Part shown: positions 16,501 to 24,045 of the stretch, piece by piece | How positions within the stretch are numbered: position 1 is the stretch's first letter | How the letters are laid out: each line of letters opens with the position of its first letter | DNA from: a virus | IMG/VR virus record: IMGVR_UViG_3300042350_003642 | Span: 1-48,321 of that record | DNA: 48,321 bases | Direction: 5' to 3' (one strand) | The notes under the pieces: model-generated | What the model was told of the DNA's origin: nothing | Database searches by the model: none | The model's input: the letters and a program-made list of their open reading frames with translations, nothing else | Program-made: the position numbers and the translations under genes

Positions 16501-16861
16501 CATAATCAGCTAGAGCTGCCTTTATAGCGTCCTCGGCTAGAATACTACAGTGTATTTTAACAGGAGGTAACGCGAGTTCCTGCGCAATTTCCGTATTCTT
16601 AATTTCCCCTGCTTGCTCAAGAGTCTTGCCACGCAGCCATTCCGTGACCAGCGACGAGCTCGCAATCGCCGACCCGCAGCCATAGGTTTTGAATTTGGCA
16701 TCAGTGATAACGTCATTTTCAACCTTGATTTGCAGTTGTAGTACATCACCGCAGGCAGGAGCACCAACTAGACCTGTGCCCACCGAGGGATCATTTTTGT
16801 CTAGTTTGCCTACGTTTCTTGGATTTTCGTAATGATCAACTACCTGTTGAGAATAAGCCAT
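16451..16861 (-). CDS. iscU: Fe-S cluster assembly scaffold IscU
   Basis: IscU holds a nascent cluster built with sulfur from the cysteine desulfurase. The 136 residues contain every functional element: C37 and D39 (APACGD), C62 (YGCGSA), C105 (IHCSI) and the HscA-binding LPPVK at 98-102. The sequence is strikingly close to proteobacterial IscU throughout, suggesting recent capture and dependence on host IscS/HscA. A 10-residue tail (SQPVADSTGF) overlaps the desaturase end antisense. I chose ATG 16861; the upstream in-frame extension lacks IscU sequence. A TTGACC-17-TATAAT promoter ends six bases before that ATG, with no Shine-Dalgarno. Confidence 0.96.
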   Translation of the reverse strand: MAYSQQVVDHYENPRNVGKLDKNDPSVGTGLVGAPACGDVLQLQIKVENDVITDAKFKTYGCGSAIASSSLVTEWLRGKTLEQAGEIKNTEIAQELALPPVKIHCSILAEDAIKAALADYAKKQNESQPVADSTGF

Positions 16862-16867
16862 AACCGT

Positions 16868-16896
16868 ATTATACCTGAAAAAACGGGCTAGGTCAA
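16868..16896 (-). promoter_or_regulatory. Sigma70-like promoter of iscU, six bases before the ATG
   Basis: Minus strand: TTGACC (16891-16896), a 17-bp spacer, TATAAT (16868-16873), six bases, then the iscU ATG. The predicted +1 falls on or next to the start codon, so the mRNA would be leaderless. Confidence 0.7.
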
Positions 16897-16898
16897 GA

Positions 16899-17237
16899 CT
16901 ACAAGGATTTTTTTGCTGCACGCTTGGCCATGCGATCAACAGTGGCCTGTGCTTGATCTACGCCCATGGGAGGAACACCTGCATCTGGTTGCTCGGCTCC
17001 CTTGAATACAACTTCTTTGTCTGTTACATTGGTAATTAGATTATTCAAGGGAGGACGTTGACTAAGATCTCTAACCGAATCCCGGTCAACTGCCACTCCC
17101 ATTTGATTTGCTAACTTTACAAAACTGTCAAGAGGAAAGACTTTTTCTACGTTTGAGTCCTTGGCTCGGTTCATCAAGAAACTGGCCAAAGCTGCCAGTT
17201 TACCATTGTCCATGCCCTCAACTTCTTGAATCAGCAT
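16899..17237 (-). CDS. Conserved-type phage protein, 112 aa
   Basis: The function is not recognised. The first 60 residues are helical and look like a compact domain (LAALASFLMNRAKDS); the C-terminus is Lys/Arg-rich. The start is fixed by a TGATG overlap with the 234-aa gene, which has a similar style and is probably a partner. Its stop lies just upstream of the iscU promoter, so iscU does not depend on this operon. I recall such pairs in marine T4-like phages without an assigned function. Confidence 0.7.
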   Translation of the reverse strand: MLIQEVEGMDNGKLAALASFLMNRAKDSNVEKVFPLDSFVKLANQMGVAVDRDSVRDLSQRPPLNNLITNVTDKEVVFKGAEQPDAGVPPMGVDQAQATVDRMAKRAAKKSL

Positions 17238-17941
17238 CAGCGTCTCGCACGACCCAATGTTTGTTCAGGACCAGTGTCATCGTCGTCAACGTCAATGTCA
17301 ACTTCACCGTCAACACCAATCACATTGTCAGCAGCTGGCTCAGCACCAAGATCTCCAGCAGGGCCAGTGCCTGCGCCCATGTCAGCACCTGGAATTGATG
17401 GCATTGCAGGACCCTGACCAGTTACCACGGCTAGAGCTGTTTCCAACTGTTGTTTGCCGCCTTGTAGGTTCTGTAGCATGCCTTGCAGTGCTGCTGTGGC
17501 ATCAGCGTTGAATTGATCAGCTTGAGCAGTGCCCACTTGATTGCGAATACTGTCTACTAGAGCTGGCAGTTCTTTGAACTGCATTTCACTGACGTCTTCC
17601 AGCATGCTCTGTACACTGTCAACAAGATCCTGCGCAGCTAGCACAACCTGTGCTTGTTGCACTTCGCTTTCTTGCAGAGCCACTGTGTTGTTAAGCTCTT
17701 GCAAACGCAGAGCAAGTCCCTGTTCCATCATCATGAGCTTGAGATAGTTAGGATCCCGCTCACTGCTGTGCAAAGCAGGACTGTGACGTGTTTCGTTGAT
17801 CACAGTGCGCACACGAGCTAGCATGTGACGAGCCTGAGCTCGATTTAGTGTGTCAAATTTAGCAGCAGTGCCTGAATAGTTTTCAAATACTTTGGCGACT
17901 TGTTCTAGTGGGCGCTGCGCATCCAATTCGTTGAGTTTCAT
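17237..17941 (-). CDS. Helical conserved-type phage protein with acidic tail, 234 aa
   Basis: Residues 1-150 are almost entirely alpha-helical with coiled-coil character (TVALQESEVQQAQVVLAAQ). A Gly/Pro/Ala linker follows, then a strongly acidic stretch (EVDIDVDDDD). It begins MKLNEL, a start seen in several marine T4-like phage proteins. CTAAATA lies 23 bases upstream with GAGG before the ATG, suggesting late expression and hence a virion or assembly role; the acidic tail would suit a scaffold-like or decoy function, but that is speculation. The next gene upstream runs 59 bases into it. Confidence 0.7.
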   Translation of the reverse strand: MKLNELDAQRPLEQVAKVFENYSGTAAKFDTLNRAQARHMLARVRTVINETRHSPALHSSERDPNYLKLMMMEQGLALRLQELNNTVALQESEVQQAQVVLAAQDLVDSVQSMLEDVSEMQFKELPALVDSIRNQVGTAQADQFNADATAALQGMLQNLQGGKQQLETALAVVTGQGPAMPSIPGADMGAGTGPAGDLGAEPAADNVIGVDGEVDIDVDDDDTGPEQTLGRARR

Positions 17942-18386
17942 TGTTCAATCCTCTAAGATACAAATATTTAGCCATTTTTACACAATCTTCAAGTTGATTT
18001 TCAAGGTCGTGCTGTTGCTGGCGTCGGTGCTGAATTTTGCTGTACAGTATTTCTCGTGTGTGATTGTTGCGGCAAGTATTGGCCATGTTTTTGCGACTGA
18101 CCACGCTGTTTCTAGCCGACACATAGTGCCGATCAAGATGCTGCAAACGTATGCCGAGATTATAGTTGTGTGATCGTTCTGCTATGCAATAACTCAGTGC
18201 TACTTTGGCGCTGGAAAACTCACCGCAGAATTCATTGTTTTTGTAGACTTCAAACAGACCATGCTGCTGCTTGATGTCAAATATTCCAAATGCTTGATAG
18301 CCTTTTTCACTGCGCAGGATCAAATCACTTTGAATGCGTGCTAGTTCTCGCTGTGCAAAATCAAAGAGTTTTTGATCTGGTGTCAT
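17883..18386 (-). CDS. Conserved-type hypothetical protein, 167 aa
   Basis: A soluble protein of unknown function. A beta-rich N-terminal half (GIFDIKQQHGLFEVYKNN) is followed by a basic, Arg/His-rich helical half. I recall related proteins in marine T4-like phages, mostly unnamed. I placed the start at ATG 18386, which overlaps the upstream stop (ATGA), rather than at 18455, which would lie within the previous gene. The end runs 59 bases into the next gene, an unusually long same-strand overlap for this window. Confidence 0.65.
   Translation of the reverse strand: MTPDQKLFDFAQRELARIQSDLILRSEKGYQAFGIFDIKQQHGLFEVYKNNEFCGEFSSAKVALSYCIAERSHNYNLGIRLQHLDRHYVSARNSVVSRKNMANTCRNNHTREILYSKIQHRRQQQHDLENQLEDCVKMAKYLYLRGLNNETQRIGCAAPTRTSRQSI
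17965..17971 (-). promoter_or_regulatory. Late-type promoter motif (CTAAATA) before the 234-aa gene
   Basis: The minus-strand CTAAATA is 23 nt before ATG 17941, with GAGG in between as ribosome site. It lies inside the end of the previous gene. Confidence 0.5.
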
Positions 18387-18646
18387 ACCAAAAATATGCG
18401 CGAAAGCAAAAAGCCAATGGTACCAGTAAGCACAGTGATCAAGCCCACGCCCCACTTCAACAGTTGGTCGTTGCGTTTTTCGGCCATTTTTTGCACCATG
18501 TCATGCACTTCGCGAACCAGAGTATCTAGATCTGAAATTTTGCCGTCTACATCTTCTAGACGACTTTCAAGAAATCTATATCTCTGAGCACACAGCTCAA
18601 CATGGGCCTCAAGGCTCTTTTTTTCAATATCGGAGGTGTCGCTCAT
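18383..18646 (-). CDS. Coiled-coil protein with C-terminal membrane anchor, 87 aa
   Basis: A charged coiled coil (about 8-58) is followed by one membrane span near the C-terminus (WGVGLITVLTGTIGFLLS). This layout is that of a tail-anchored small membrane protein. The ATG at 18646 is preceded by ATAAATA seven bases upstream and has no Shine-Dalgarno. No holin- or spanin-specific feature is visible; an envelope role late in infection is possible but unproven. Confidence 0.7.
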   Translation of the reverse strand: MSDTSDIEKKSLEAHVELCAQRYRFLESRLEDVDGKISDLDTLVREVHDMVQKMAEKRNDQLLKWGVGLITVLTGTIGFLLSRIFLV

Positions 18647-18653
18647 AATGTGA

Positions 18654-18660
18654 TATTTAT
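18654..18660 (-). promoter_or_regulatory. Late-type promoter motif (ATAAATA) seven bases before the tail-anchored protein gene
   Basis: The minus-strand ATAAATA is followed by seven bases and the ATG at 18646, without a ribosome site. It is one of the candidate leaderless starts. Confidence 0.45.
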
Positions 18661-19061
18661 TCTATTTCTTGAAACCAAATATTTGGGCCTGCACCCTGAG
18701 AGCGCAGCTGATTGGGTAGATCAGCTTTTTCCTTAAGTCCGGTGATCATGGGCACGTTTTCACAGTCGCCCAACAGATAACCTAGGTCTTGCCCAAACAC
18801 TCCATTGCGATCTGTTTCCACGGTGAAACTCCAGGTATCAAGTTCCTGCACCGCGGGTGTAAGATTGTCTACCTGTGTGCGTAGGCTCAGCACTTGAATT
18901 AGAGTTTCATAGTTTCTTTGTTGGTTACGTGCTTGATCCCAGTCCTGTTCTGTTTTAATCCAGCGTCCTGACTGATCCTGAAATGCACCACGTTCTTCGC
19001 GGTACCTACCAACCACGCCTGTGGTGGTACAATCAAAAAGAGTTTTTACAAGAATTTTCAC
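18657..19061 (-). CDS. Conserved-type hypothetical protein, 134 aa
   Basis: No function is recognised. It starts MKILVKTLFDCTTTGVVGRYR and reads as a small globular protein with one later acidic segment. The start is GTG 19061, overlapping the stop of the 77-aa gene as GTGA; a longer reading from a TTG at 19076 is less likely. Similar openings occur in proteins of marine T4-like phages as I recall them. It belongs to a run of small genes transcribed from upstream of the 2OG oxygenase. Confidence 0.65.
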   Translation of the reverse strand: MKILVKTLFDCTTTGVVGRYREERGAFQDQSGRWIKTEQDWDQARNQQRNYETLIQVLSLRTQVDNLTPAVQELDTWSFTVETDRNGVFGQDLGYLLGDCENVPMITGLKEKADLPNQLRSQGAGPNIWFQEIE

Positions 19062-19291
19062 CGTCTCAGCATCCAATACATTTTAACTTGATCAAGCATG
19101 CGAGCCAGTTCAGGGTCTTTGCGAGCTGCTTGGCGTATCTGTTGCCACTCTTGATCTTCTCGAAGTTCGTCTTTCATTCTTACAACATCATCAGATTCAT
19201 ACCAAAGTTCCCTGTGGGGGTTGCCTGTGGTGCGACGATAAATGGTTTTTCCACCGTCGGGACTTTCAAAAATATATGTGGGCTTAGACAT
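19058..19291 (-). CDS. Small conserved-type phage protein, 77 aa
   Basis: A charged soluble protein: a beta-hairpin-like N-terminus (IFESPDGGKTIYRR) followed by a long helix rich in Glu, Arg and Gln. The start is ATG 19291 with GGAG five bases upstream, inside the oxygenase end; a TTG at 19306 is less likely. It is coupled downstream to the 134-aa gene. Function unknown. Confidence 0.65.
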   Translation of the reverse strand: MSKPTYIFESPDGGKTIYRRTTGNPHRELWYESDDVVRMKDELREDQEWQQIRQAARKDPELARMLDQVKMYWMLRR

Positions 19292-19919
19292 TAACTCCGC
19301 CGTCAATCATTTTACAGTTAAATGCTACTATCACTCTGGGCTGCGTGCCAGAGTATGTGGTCGCTGCGTGTGGTAACCAACTGGGAAAAACAATCATACT
19401 GCCATCCACAGGAGGGATATCTATACTGGATGTTTCGGATGCATAGCGCAGTCCAATATCAGTGTAGGACACGTTCCAAGGCGAATAAAATCTATTCAGT
19501 CCGCTGCGCGAAGCCACATCACTTTCACCAATGCTAACATAATAGATAGCACTCCACGAACTGTTAGGATGAATATGCATGTCATGGTATCCGCCCTGTT
19601 GTGTGATGTGACACCAAGATTCATGTATGTCAATGCCCACTCTAGTACCAGGTGGCCAGCGATCTTGGTTGGCAGTTTTAGCAGCCTGGAACACACAGGT
19701 ACGAGCCCATTCCATGAGTGCAGCCACAGCAGGATCTGGATCCTTGAGAAAATCAAAATCGCTTTCATACAAGCCAGATTTTACACTGCTGGCCACACCA
19801 CTGGTGCGTGCTTGATCACGATGTCTATGACAAATTTGAATTAATTGGGTCTGGTACTCACTGTGTTTGTCCCAGGAAAACAAAAACATTGGCACAGTCC
19901 AGGCTTGAATTGGTTGCAT
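19284..19919 (-). CDS. 2-oxoglutarate/Fe(II)-dependent oxygenase
   Basis: It belongs to the putative 2OG-Fe(II) oxygenase group common in marine T4-like phages, which hydroxylates unknown substrates. The iron-site region is YHDMHIH (H112, D113, H115, H117), followed by a beta strand AIYYV. The distal histidine is H184 (WLPHAA), and R195 (PRVIVAFN) should bind 2-oxoglutarate. The 211-residue length is typical. GTAAATA lies four bases before the ATG at 19919, with no Shine-Dalgarno. The target could be protein, nucleic acid or a small molecule. Confidence 0.88.
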   Translation of the reverse strand: MQPIQAWTVPMFLFSWDKHSEYQTQLIQICHRHRDQARTSGVASSVKSGLYESDFDFLKDPDPAVAALMEWARTCVFQAAKTANQDRWPPGTRVGIDIHESWCHITQQGGYHDMHIHPNSSWSAIYYVSIGESDVASRSGLNRFYSPWNVSYTDIGLRYASETSSIDIPPVDGSMIVFPSWLPHAATTYSGTQPRVIVAFNCKMIDGGVNV

Positions 19920-19923
19920 CTAG

Positions 19924-19930
19924 TATTTAC
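19924..19930 (-). promoter_or_regulatory. Late-type promoter motif (GTAAATA) four bases before the oxygenase ATG
   Basis: Minus-strand GTAAATA, then ctag, then ATG 19919. This is the tightest spacing of the series. It lies just beyond the terminator of the preceding 152-aa gene, where a fresh start of transcription would be needed. Confidence 0.45.
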
Positions 19931-19936
19931 AGCCAA

Positions 19937-19964
19937 GAAAAAACCCGGCAATTTTTGCCGGGTT
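19937..19964 (-). terminator. Rho-independent terminator after the 152-aa gene
   Basis: Minus strand: a perfect 10-bp stem (AACCCGGCAA / TTGCCGGGTT) with a 3-base loop, followed by a run of six T within or after the stem. It lies 20 bases after the stop of the 152-aa gene and separates it from the oxygenase gene. Confidence 0.9.
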
Positions 19965-19983
19965 GTTGCCGTAATGTTTTAGA

Positions 19984-20442
19984 TTACGAAAGTGCTAGTT
20001 TGAAACCAACGTTGGTTGTCTGTGAGCCACTTACGTTGACGCCACGAACCTGACCGCTGCTGTTGGTGATCTGAACGTTGCCCAGAGCAGTGATAGCACT
20101 GTCTAGAGTTGCAGTGGTCCATGCACCAGTTGGGTACAGAGCATAGCTGATCTGACCAGTTGCAGCACCTTCAACTTGATAGATAGCGATGGTTGCTTTT
20201 TCCTGGATTGTCTGGTTAATGGTTTGAACCACACCAGGATCAGTTACGTTACCGCACTCGTTGCGTAGGTCGATTGCTTGGTTTGAACCGTTTTCAACTA
20301 CCACTGCAAAGAAGTCCAGCTTGGGACCTTGCATTTGCACCAGTGCGTCGGTGCTACCGATGTTGCCAGTTGGGTGGCCGTTTGCTACGTCAAGTGCAAA
20401 AACCGATTGTGCGTCACCATTTGGACGGAATAGAATTGCCAT
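19984..20442 (-). CDS. Probable abundant virion protein, 152 aa
   Basis: A beta-rich, low-charge protein beginning MAILFRPNGDAQSVFALDV, without membrane spans or catalytic motifs. Function is not identified from sequence. What marks it is the expression layout: a CTAAATA promoter motif 40 bases upstream, an ideal ribosome site (AAGGAG, 7 bases before the ATG) and a strong terminator after the stop, so it is a single-gene unit. That suits a highly produced late structural protein such as a capsid decoration or tail subunit, which is an inference. Codons look regular and the frame is intact. Confidence 0.75.
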   Translation of the reverse strand: MAILFRPNGDAQSVFALDVANGHPTGNIGSTDALVQMQGPKLDFFAVVVENGSNQAIDLRNECGNVTDPGVVQTINQTIQEKATIAIYQVEGAATGQISYALYPTGAWTTATLDSAITALGNVQITNSSGQVRGVNVSGSQTTNVGFKLALS

Positions 20443-20482
20443 TTTAAATCTCCTTAATATATGGACTCAGTGGTCCTACTTT

Positions 20483-20489
20483 TATTTAG
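20483..20489 (-). promoter_or_regulatory. Late-type promoter motif (CTAAATA) of the 152-aa gene
   Basis: Minus-strand CTAAATA lies 40 nt before the ATG at 20442, with a small GGAC/GTCC hairpin and an AAGGAG site in the leader. The promoter lies beyond the end of the 625-aa gene, making a separate transcription unit. Confidence 0.6.
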
Positions 20490-20513
20490 TCTGGATTGAA
20501 AATTTTGGGCTGC

Positions 20514-22391
20514 TTAGGCCAATTCTGGATTGTTTTTTAGTCTGTTAGCAGCACTAAAAGCAAAGCGATTTACTAACTTGGCACGCCCTGCGTCTGTGGC
20601 CATGACCCAGCCCTCTTGTCCGGGCTGTTGACGATCCAGCTGTTGCAGTACATCCATTTTGAGTTGATGCAGCAACAAAAACACAGCAAATGCAGAATTC
20701 AAACCATCTAGATTGTCCTTGGGACTCTGTAGATATTCTATGATATTCTTGTACTTGCTGGGAGTTACATTCTGTTCCAGCCATGGTCCAAAGTCTCTCA
20801 CTAGATTGTCAAAATCTGTGAAAATTCTTGAGTTGATATAGCGTTTGCACAGCTCGGGTAAATCTGTGATACGTGCAGCACGCAGTAGATCCGGACGGAA
20901 CAATTGATTAATATTGTTGCCATGCGCACGAAGTATGCTCTTGATTTCTTTGATCAACTTGGTGCTGGGCTGCACACTCTTGATGTCTTTCACAGTGGGT
21001 GGTATCAACAACAGACCCTGCACATTTCGTGCTGGTAGATCTTTAATGGCCTCAGGTGCACTGTCGGCGTCTGCATATTGAGTATGAACAGCGATACCTA
21101 TGTCGCTGTTGGCAATGTTTTGACCTAGAGCACTGTTCACTGGTATGCGATACTTCACTGTGTTGGGCTGAAATTCATATGCACCAGACACTTCAGGCGG
21201 TGTTTGTGTGTACAGTAGATCACCCTGTAGATATCCACGCAGACTTCTCGGCGTGGCCTGTTCCAATGCAGGCCATAACTGTTGATACATGGCAATGAGT
21301 TCGCTGCGATCACCACTGCGGCGACTCATGATGTCGGCCAACATTTTAGGACTAGTGGCCTTGCCATCATAGCCCTTGGCACCAAAACCTGATTTGTCAG
21401 TTAGCACGAACTCGCCTGTGGGCTTGCGACCCCAGATAATAGCAGGCTTACCATCCCACTTCACAGTGGTGGTTCCAGCAGTGTCTTGTGCGCCGGCCAA
21501 TATGATCTGTAGAGCCTGTTGTGCGCCCTTGGTTCCTGCATCAAACACCAGGTCTTCAAGATGTGGTATGCGTGCTTCGGCTTCTGTGAGCACACGTTGT
21601 TCAATCAAGGGCTGATATCCTTGATTCACAATACGATCTCTTAGGCGAGCCAGAAAGTAAACTTCGGTTTCCTCCGAACGATCTTCAAAAAATGGCACAC
21701 CTTCTCTAGCAAAGTGTTCACGTGCATCTGCTAATTTGGCATCGCGTTTGGGATCTTTTTCCAGAGCCGCAACCATGCTTTCCACACTCACTAGATTGTC
21801 ACGAGTGGCTCTGGGATTCAACAGCAACTTGGCAATTTTATCTGGGTCATTGGATATGAGTTCATTGGTAGCGCGATCCACGATGCCCACATTTTGGTTG
21901 ACCTTGTAGCCCATGCTCTTGGCAATGCTGTTCATCAAGATGTTGCGATCAGCGCCCTTGTATTGGCTATCTGGCGGCGAGCCTGCCAGCATGAATCTAG
22001 CCCAATCTAGGTTGTTAACAAACATAAAATCAGTTTGCACAAAGCCCAGTGAAGGTCTACCATTAATTGGAGTTTTGAAATGCACACTGATACCTGACTT
22101 CTTGATCCAGTCCTTGGGTTCCTGTCCGTGGCTGGTGACCCAGCGTGTTAGTGCTGCTACCAATTGATCCTTGGTAAACTGACCTGCGTCAATTCCAAGG
22201 TCTAGGTCACCTGACGTGGGTTTGAGTCCCGTGGTTCCTAGAGTGTTGTTTTGTAGATCCAGGCCGGGCAACAGTTGCTCAAGCCAGGCAATGGTGCTTT
22301 TGACATCAGTCTGATTGATACGTTGTGTAAGAGGATTGCCATCTCCGTCCTTGAATACATTACCGCCTTCTGTGATCACATGATATGTCAT
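20514..22391 (-). CDS. Fusion of nucleotidyltransferase-like and KWDG ligase-like domains, 625 aa
   Basis: The N-terminal region (about 1-170) has a pol-beta-type nucleotidyltransferase layout: TSGDLDLG with D62 and D64, and a third acid D121 in VQTDFMF. The middle (about 295-470) has VKWDGKPA with K311, matching motif I (KxDG) of ATP/RNA ligases and capping enzymes. Further on are YLQGDLLY (motif-III-like) and VQGLLLIPP (motif-IV-like). The C-terminal 130 residues are helical. I recall KWDG proteins of unknown function in marine T4-like phages. Template repair or RNA end joining is possible, but neither activity is shown. It overlaps the next gene by ATGA. Confidence 0.7.
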   Translation of the reverse strand: MTYHVITEGGNVFKDGDGNPLTQRINQTDVKSTIAWLEQLLPGLDLQNNTLGTTGLKPTSGDLDLGIDAGQFTKDQLVAALTRWVTSHGQEPKDWIKKSGISVHFKTPINGRPSLGFVQTDFMFVNNLDWARFMLAGSPPDSQYKGADRNILMNSIAKSMGYKVNQNVGIVDRATNELISNDPDKIAKLLLNPRATRDNLVSVESMVAALEKDPKRDAKLADAREHFAREGVPFFEDRSEETEVYFLARLRDRIVNQGYQPLIEQRVLTEAEARIPHLEDLVFDAGTKGAQQALQIILAGAQDTAGTTTVKWDGKPAIIWGRKPTGEFVLTDKSGFGAKGYDGKATSPKMLADIMSRRSGDRSELIAMYQQLWPALEQATPRSLRGYLQGDLLYTQTPPEVSGAYEFQPNTVKYRIPVNSALGQNIANSDIGIAVHTQYADADSAPEAIKDLPARNVQGLLLIPPTVKDIKSVQPSTKLIKEIKSILRAHGNNINQLFRPDLLRAARITDLPELCKRYINSRIFTDFDNLVRDFGPWLEQNVTPSKYKNIIEYLQSPKDNLDGLNSAFAVFLLLHQLKMDVLQQLDRQQPGQEGWVMATDAGRAKLVNRFAFSAANRLKNNPELA

Positions 22392-23068
22392 GGCAGTAGT
22401 CCTAGTCCGCCAGCAATGGCATTGATCAATTTGTTTGGTGTAGGACTTATAGACTGACTATACTTGCGTCCCAGGGCCTGTAGGTTTTGTATTTCTCGTG
22501 CAAACTGTTGCTGTATCTGTTGAATTTCTGGATCGCTGGCACCAGCCGAGCCTCCAGGTGCAGGACCACCAGGTGCACCTCGTTTGCCACGAGTGAACAC
22601 ATCACTGGCCATGGCATTTTGCACTAACTTGGCTAGATCACCAAAGCTTTTGTTTAGAGTGGGATCACTGAGATCTGCACTGTTGTTTACTATGCGCTGT
22701 GCGGCCTGGTTAATCATGTTAGGCAATGGAGCACTGAGATCATTGATTTTCATTCTACCAGCAAACAATCGGTCTTCAATGTATGAATTCATTAGGTCAA
22801 GTAATCTGTTGGCTGGCAGTCTGCGAATATCATTTATACCACGTGCGGCCATTTCAGCCTGTACAGCCGCTGCCCAGGTTTTTTTCATGCTTTGTGCTTG
22901 TTGATCAGTTAGTTTAGACGTAAGCTGCATGCCCGCACGCCGCTCCTGCCCTGGCATGGCACCGGGGGTATTGTCTGTTACAGCTTGTCCAATCAAACTG
23001 CCAAGGGCACCGGGTATAGCACCAAGATTGACTTCGTTAACGGGCAGTGTGATTTCAACCAGTTTCAT
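22388..23068 (-). CDS. Conserved-type phage protein, 226 aa
   Basis: A mostly helical, Ala/Gln/Asn-rich protein beginning MKLVEITLP, with a Gly/Ala/Pro-rich linker near residues 165-180 and no enzyme motif. It is translationally coupled on both sides: 14-base overlap with the 82-aa gene upstream and ATGA with the 625-aa gene downstream. A virion or assembly role is possible from composition; the sequence alone does not establish it. Confidence 0.65.
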   Translation of the reverse strand: MKLVEITLPVNEVNLGAIPGALGSLIGQAVTDNTPGAMPGQERRAGMQLTSKLTDQQAQSMKKTWAAAVQAEMAARGINDIRRLPANRLLDLMNSYIEDRLFAGRMKINDLSAPLPNMINQAAQRIVNNSADLSDPTLNKSFGDLAKLVQNAMASDVFTRGKRGAPGGPAPGGSAGASDPEIQQIQQQFAREIQNLQALGRKYSQSISPTPNKLINAIAGGLGLLP

Positions 23069-23303
23069 CAGTTTTCCTAACTGTTCTTGTGAATTTTGTG
23101 GGATCGCGGAATTTGATAGCGTTCAAGAACTTGCGCTGCAGGTTTTCTGCTTGCTCGCCCGGAAAACTTTCATCAATCTGTTCCATGAGTCTGATAGCTG
23201 ATGCAATGATATTATTAGCGCGACTTTCCACAACATGACGTTGGTCGCGCTCAATATACATGGCCTCTAGTTCTTCAAGGATGCTACGTGTCTTTTTTTG
23301 CAT
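23055..23303 (-). CDS. Small helical protein, 82 aa
   Basis: An almost wholly alpha-helical, charged protein (RSILEELEAMYIERD) likely to form a coiled coil or oligomer. Function unknown. ATAAATA lies 19 bases before the ATG at 23303, with AGGA as ribosome site, and it opens the three-gene unit with the 226-aa and 625-aa proteins. Confidence 0.65.
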   Translation of the reverse strand: MQKKTRSILEELEAMYIERDQRHVVESRANNIIASAIRLMEQIDESFPGEQAENLQRKFLNAIKFRDPTKFTRTVRKTDETG

Positions 23304-23321
23304 TATCTGCGTCCTGATACT

Positions 23322-23978
23322 TTATTTATTGGAATTTGGGGTTTGAATTAAACTAGCAACCTGTGGTTGCCATAGCAGTGCAGCGTGTGCATGCGCTGAT
23401 TCCAAGGGATGCCAACGCTCACTCACAGGGTATTGATTTTGTTTGCTCCAATCTAGAAAATTTTTCCCTTGGAAATTGCCTAGCTGCGCCTTGACTTTAT
23501 TTTGTAGGAAACGCACATAATCTGGAGCATGATATTCTTGATCCAGTAACAGTGAATCCATGTAGGTCATTAGATATTTTTGATCTTGCAGCATATCCTG
23601 TGCTGAATTTACATACACTAGATTATAGAATTTATCCGCTAGTTCGCTGTGAAAATACCGATAATAAAAACTGTCTCTAGTGGGGTCATCACATGCGGGC
23701 CGTACTGTGTGCCAGAGTTCATCGTTGACGTCTACATAATCAAAACGATCAATCCAGGTCCAATTTATAATATAAACAGCCGTGGATTGGAAATGGTTGT
23801 GTGCTTGAATTATCTGTTGAAGTATGTGGGCATTTCCCACCCCGGGCTGTGCAAAACACACATATTCAAGATCTAGATTTTGAGCTAACAGTGCAGGCCA
23901 TGTATGATCGGTGCTAGATAAATCACTACCATATAAAAAACTATCACCGCAGGCCACTAGATATTTTGGCAAACTCAT
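23322..23978 (-). CDS. SGNH/GDSL-type hydrolase-like protein, 218 aa
   Basis: The first block is CGDSFLYG (nucleophile S13 expected), a second is PGVGN near residue 46, and the C-terminal histidine block is RWHPLESAHAHAA. This is the lipase/acylhydrolase superfamily; members cut esters of lipids or sugars. No signal peptide is present, so it acts in the cytoplasm or on the virion. TTAAATA lies eight bases before the ATG with no ribosome site. Two more SGNH-type proteins occur at 28126 and 29818, and the three are clearly different from each other. Confidence 0.75.
   Translation of the reverse strand: MSLPKYLVACGDSFLYGSDLSSTDHTWPALLAQNLDLEYVCFAQPGVGNAHILQQIIQAHNHFQSTAVYIINWTWIDRFDYVDVNDELWHTVRPACDDPTRDSFYYRYFHSELADKFYNLVYVNSAQDMLQDQKYLMTYMDSLLLDQEYHAPDYVRFLQNKVKAQLGNFQGKNFLDWSKQNQYPVSERWHPLESAHAHAALLWQPQVASLIQTPNSNK
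23323..23329 (-). promoter_or_regulatory. Late-type promoter motif (ATAAATA) of the 82-aa/226-aa/625-aa unit
   Basis: Minus-strand ATAAATA, 19 nt before the ATG at 23303, overlapping the stop codon of the SGNH hydrolase gene upstream. Confidence 0.5.
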
Positions 23979-23986
23979 ATTATCAA

Positions 23987-23993
23987 TATTTAA
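23987..23993 (-). promoter_or_regulatory. Late-type promoter motif (TTAAATA) eight bases before the SGNH gene
   Basis: Minus-strand TTAAATA followed by ttgataat and ATG 23978. No Shine-Dalgarno. It is divergent from the similar motif at 24014-24020. Confidence 0.4.
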
Positions 23994-24013
23994 TGGCCTC
24001 AGTCACAACCAAA

Positions 24014-24020
24014 TTAAATA
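24014..24020 (+). promoter_or_regulatory. Late-type promoter motif (TTAAATA) of the DnaE-like gene
   Basis: Plus-strand TTAAATA, 25 nt before ATG 24046, with AAAGG between as a ribosome site. The leader length here is normal. Confidence 0.45.
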
Positions 24021-24045
24021 TCGCACAGGCAAACAAAGGCATATC

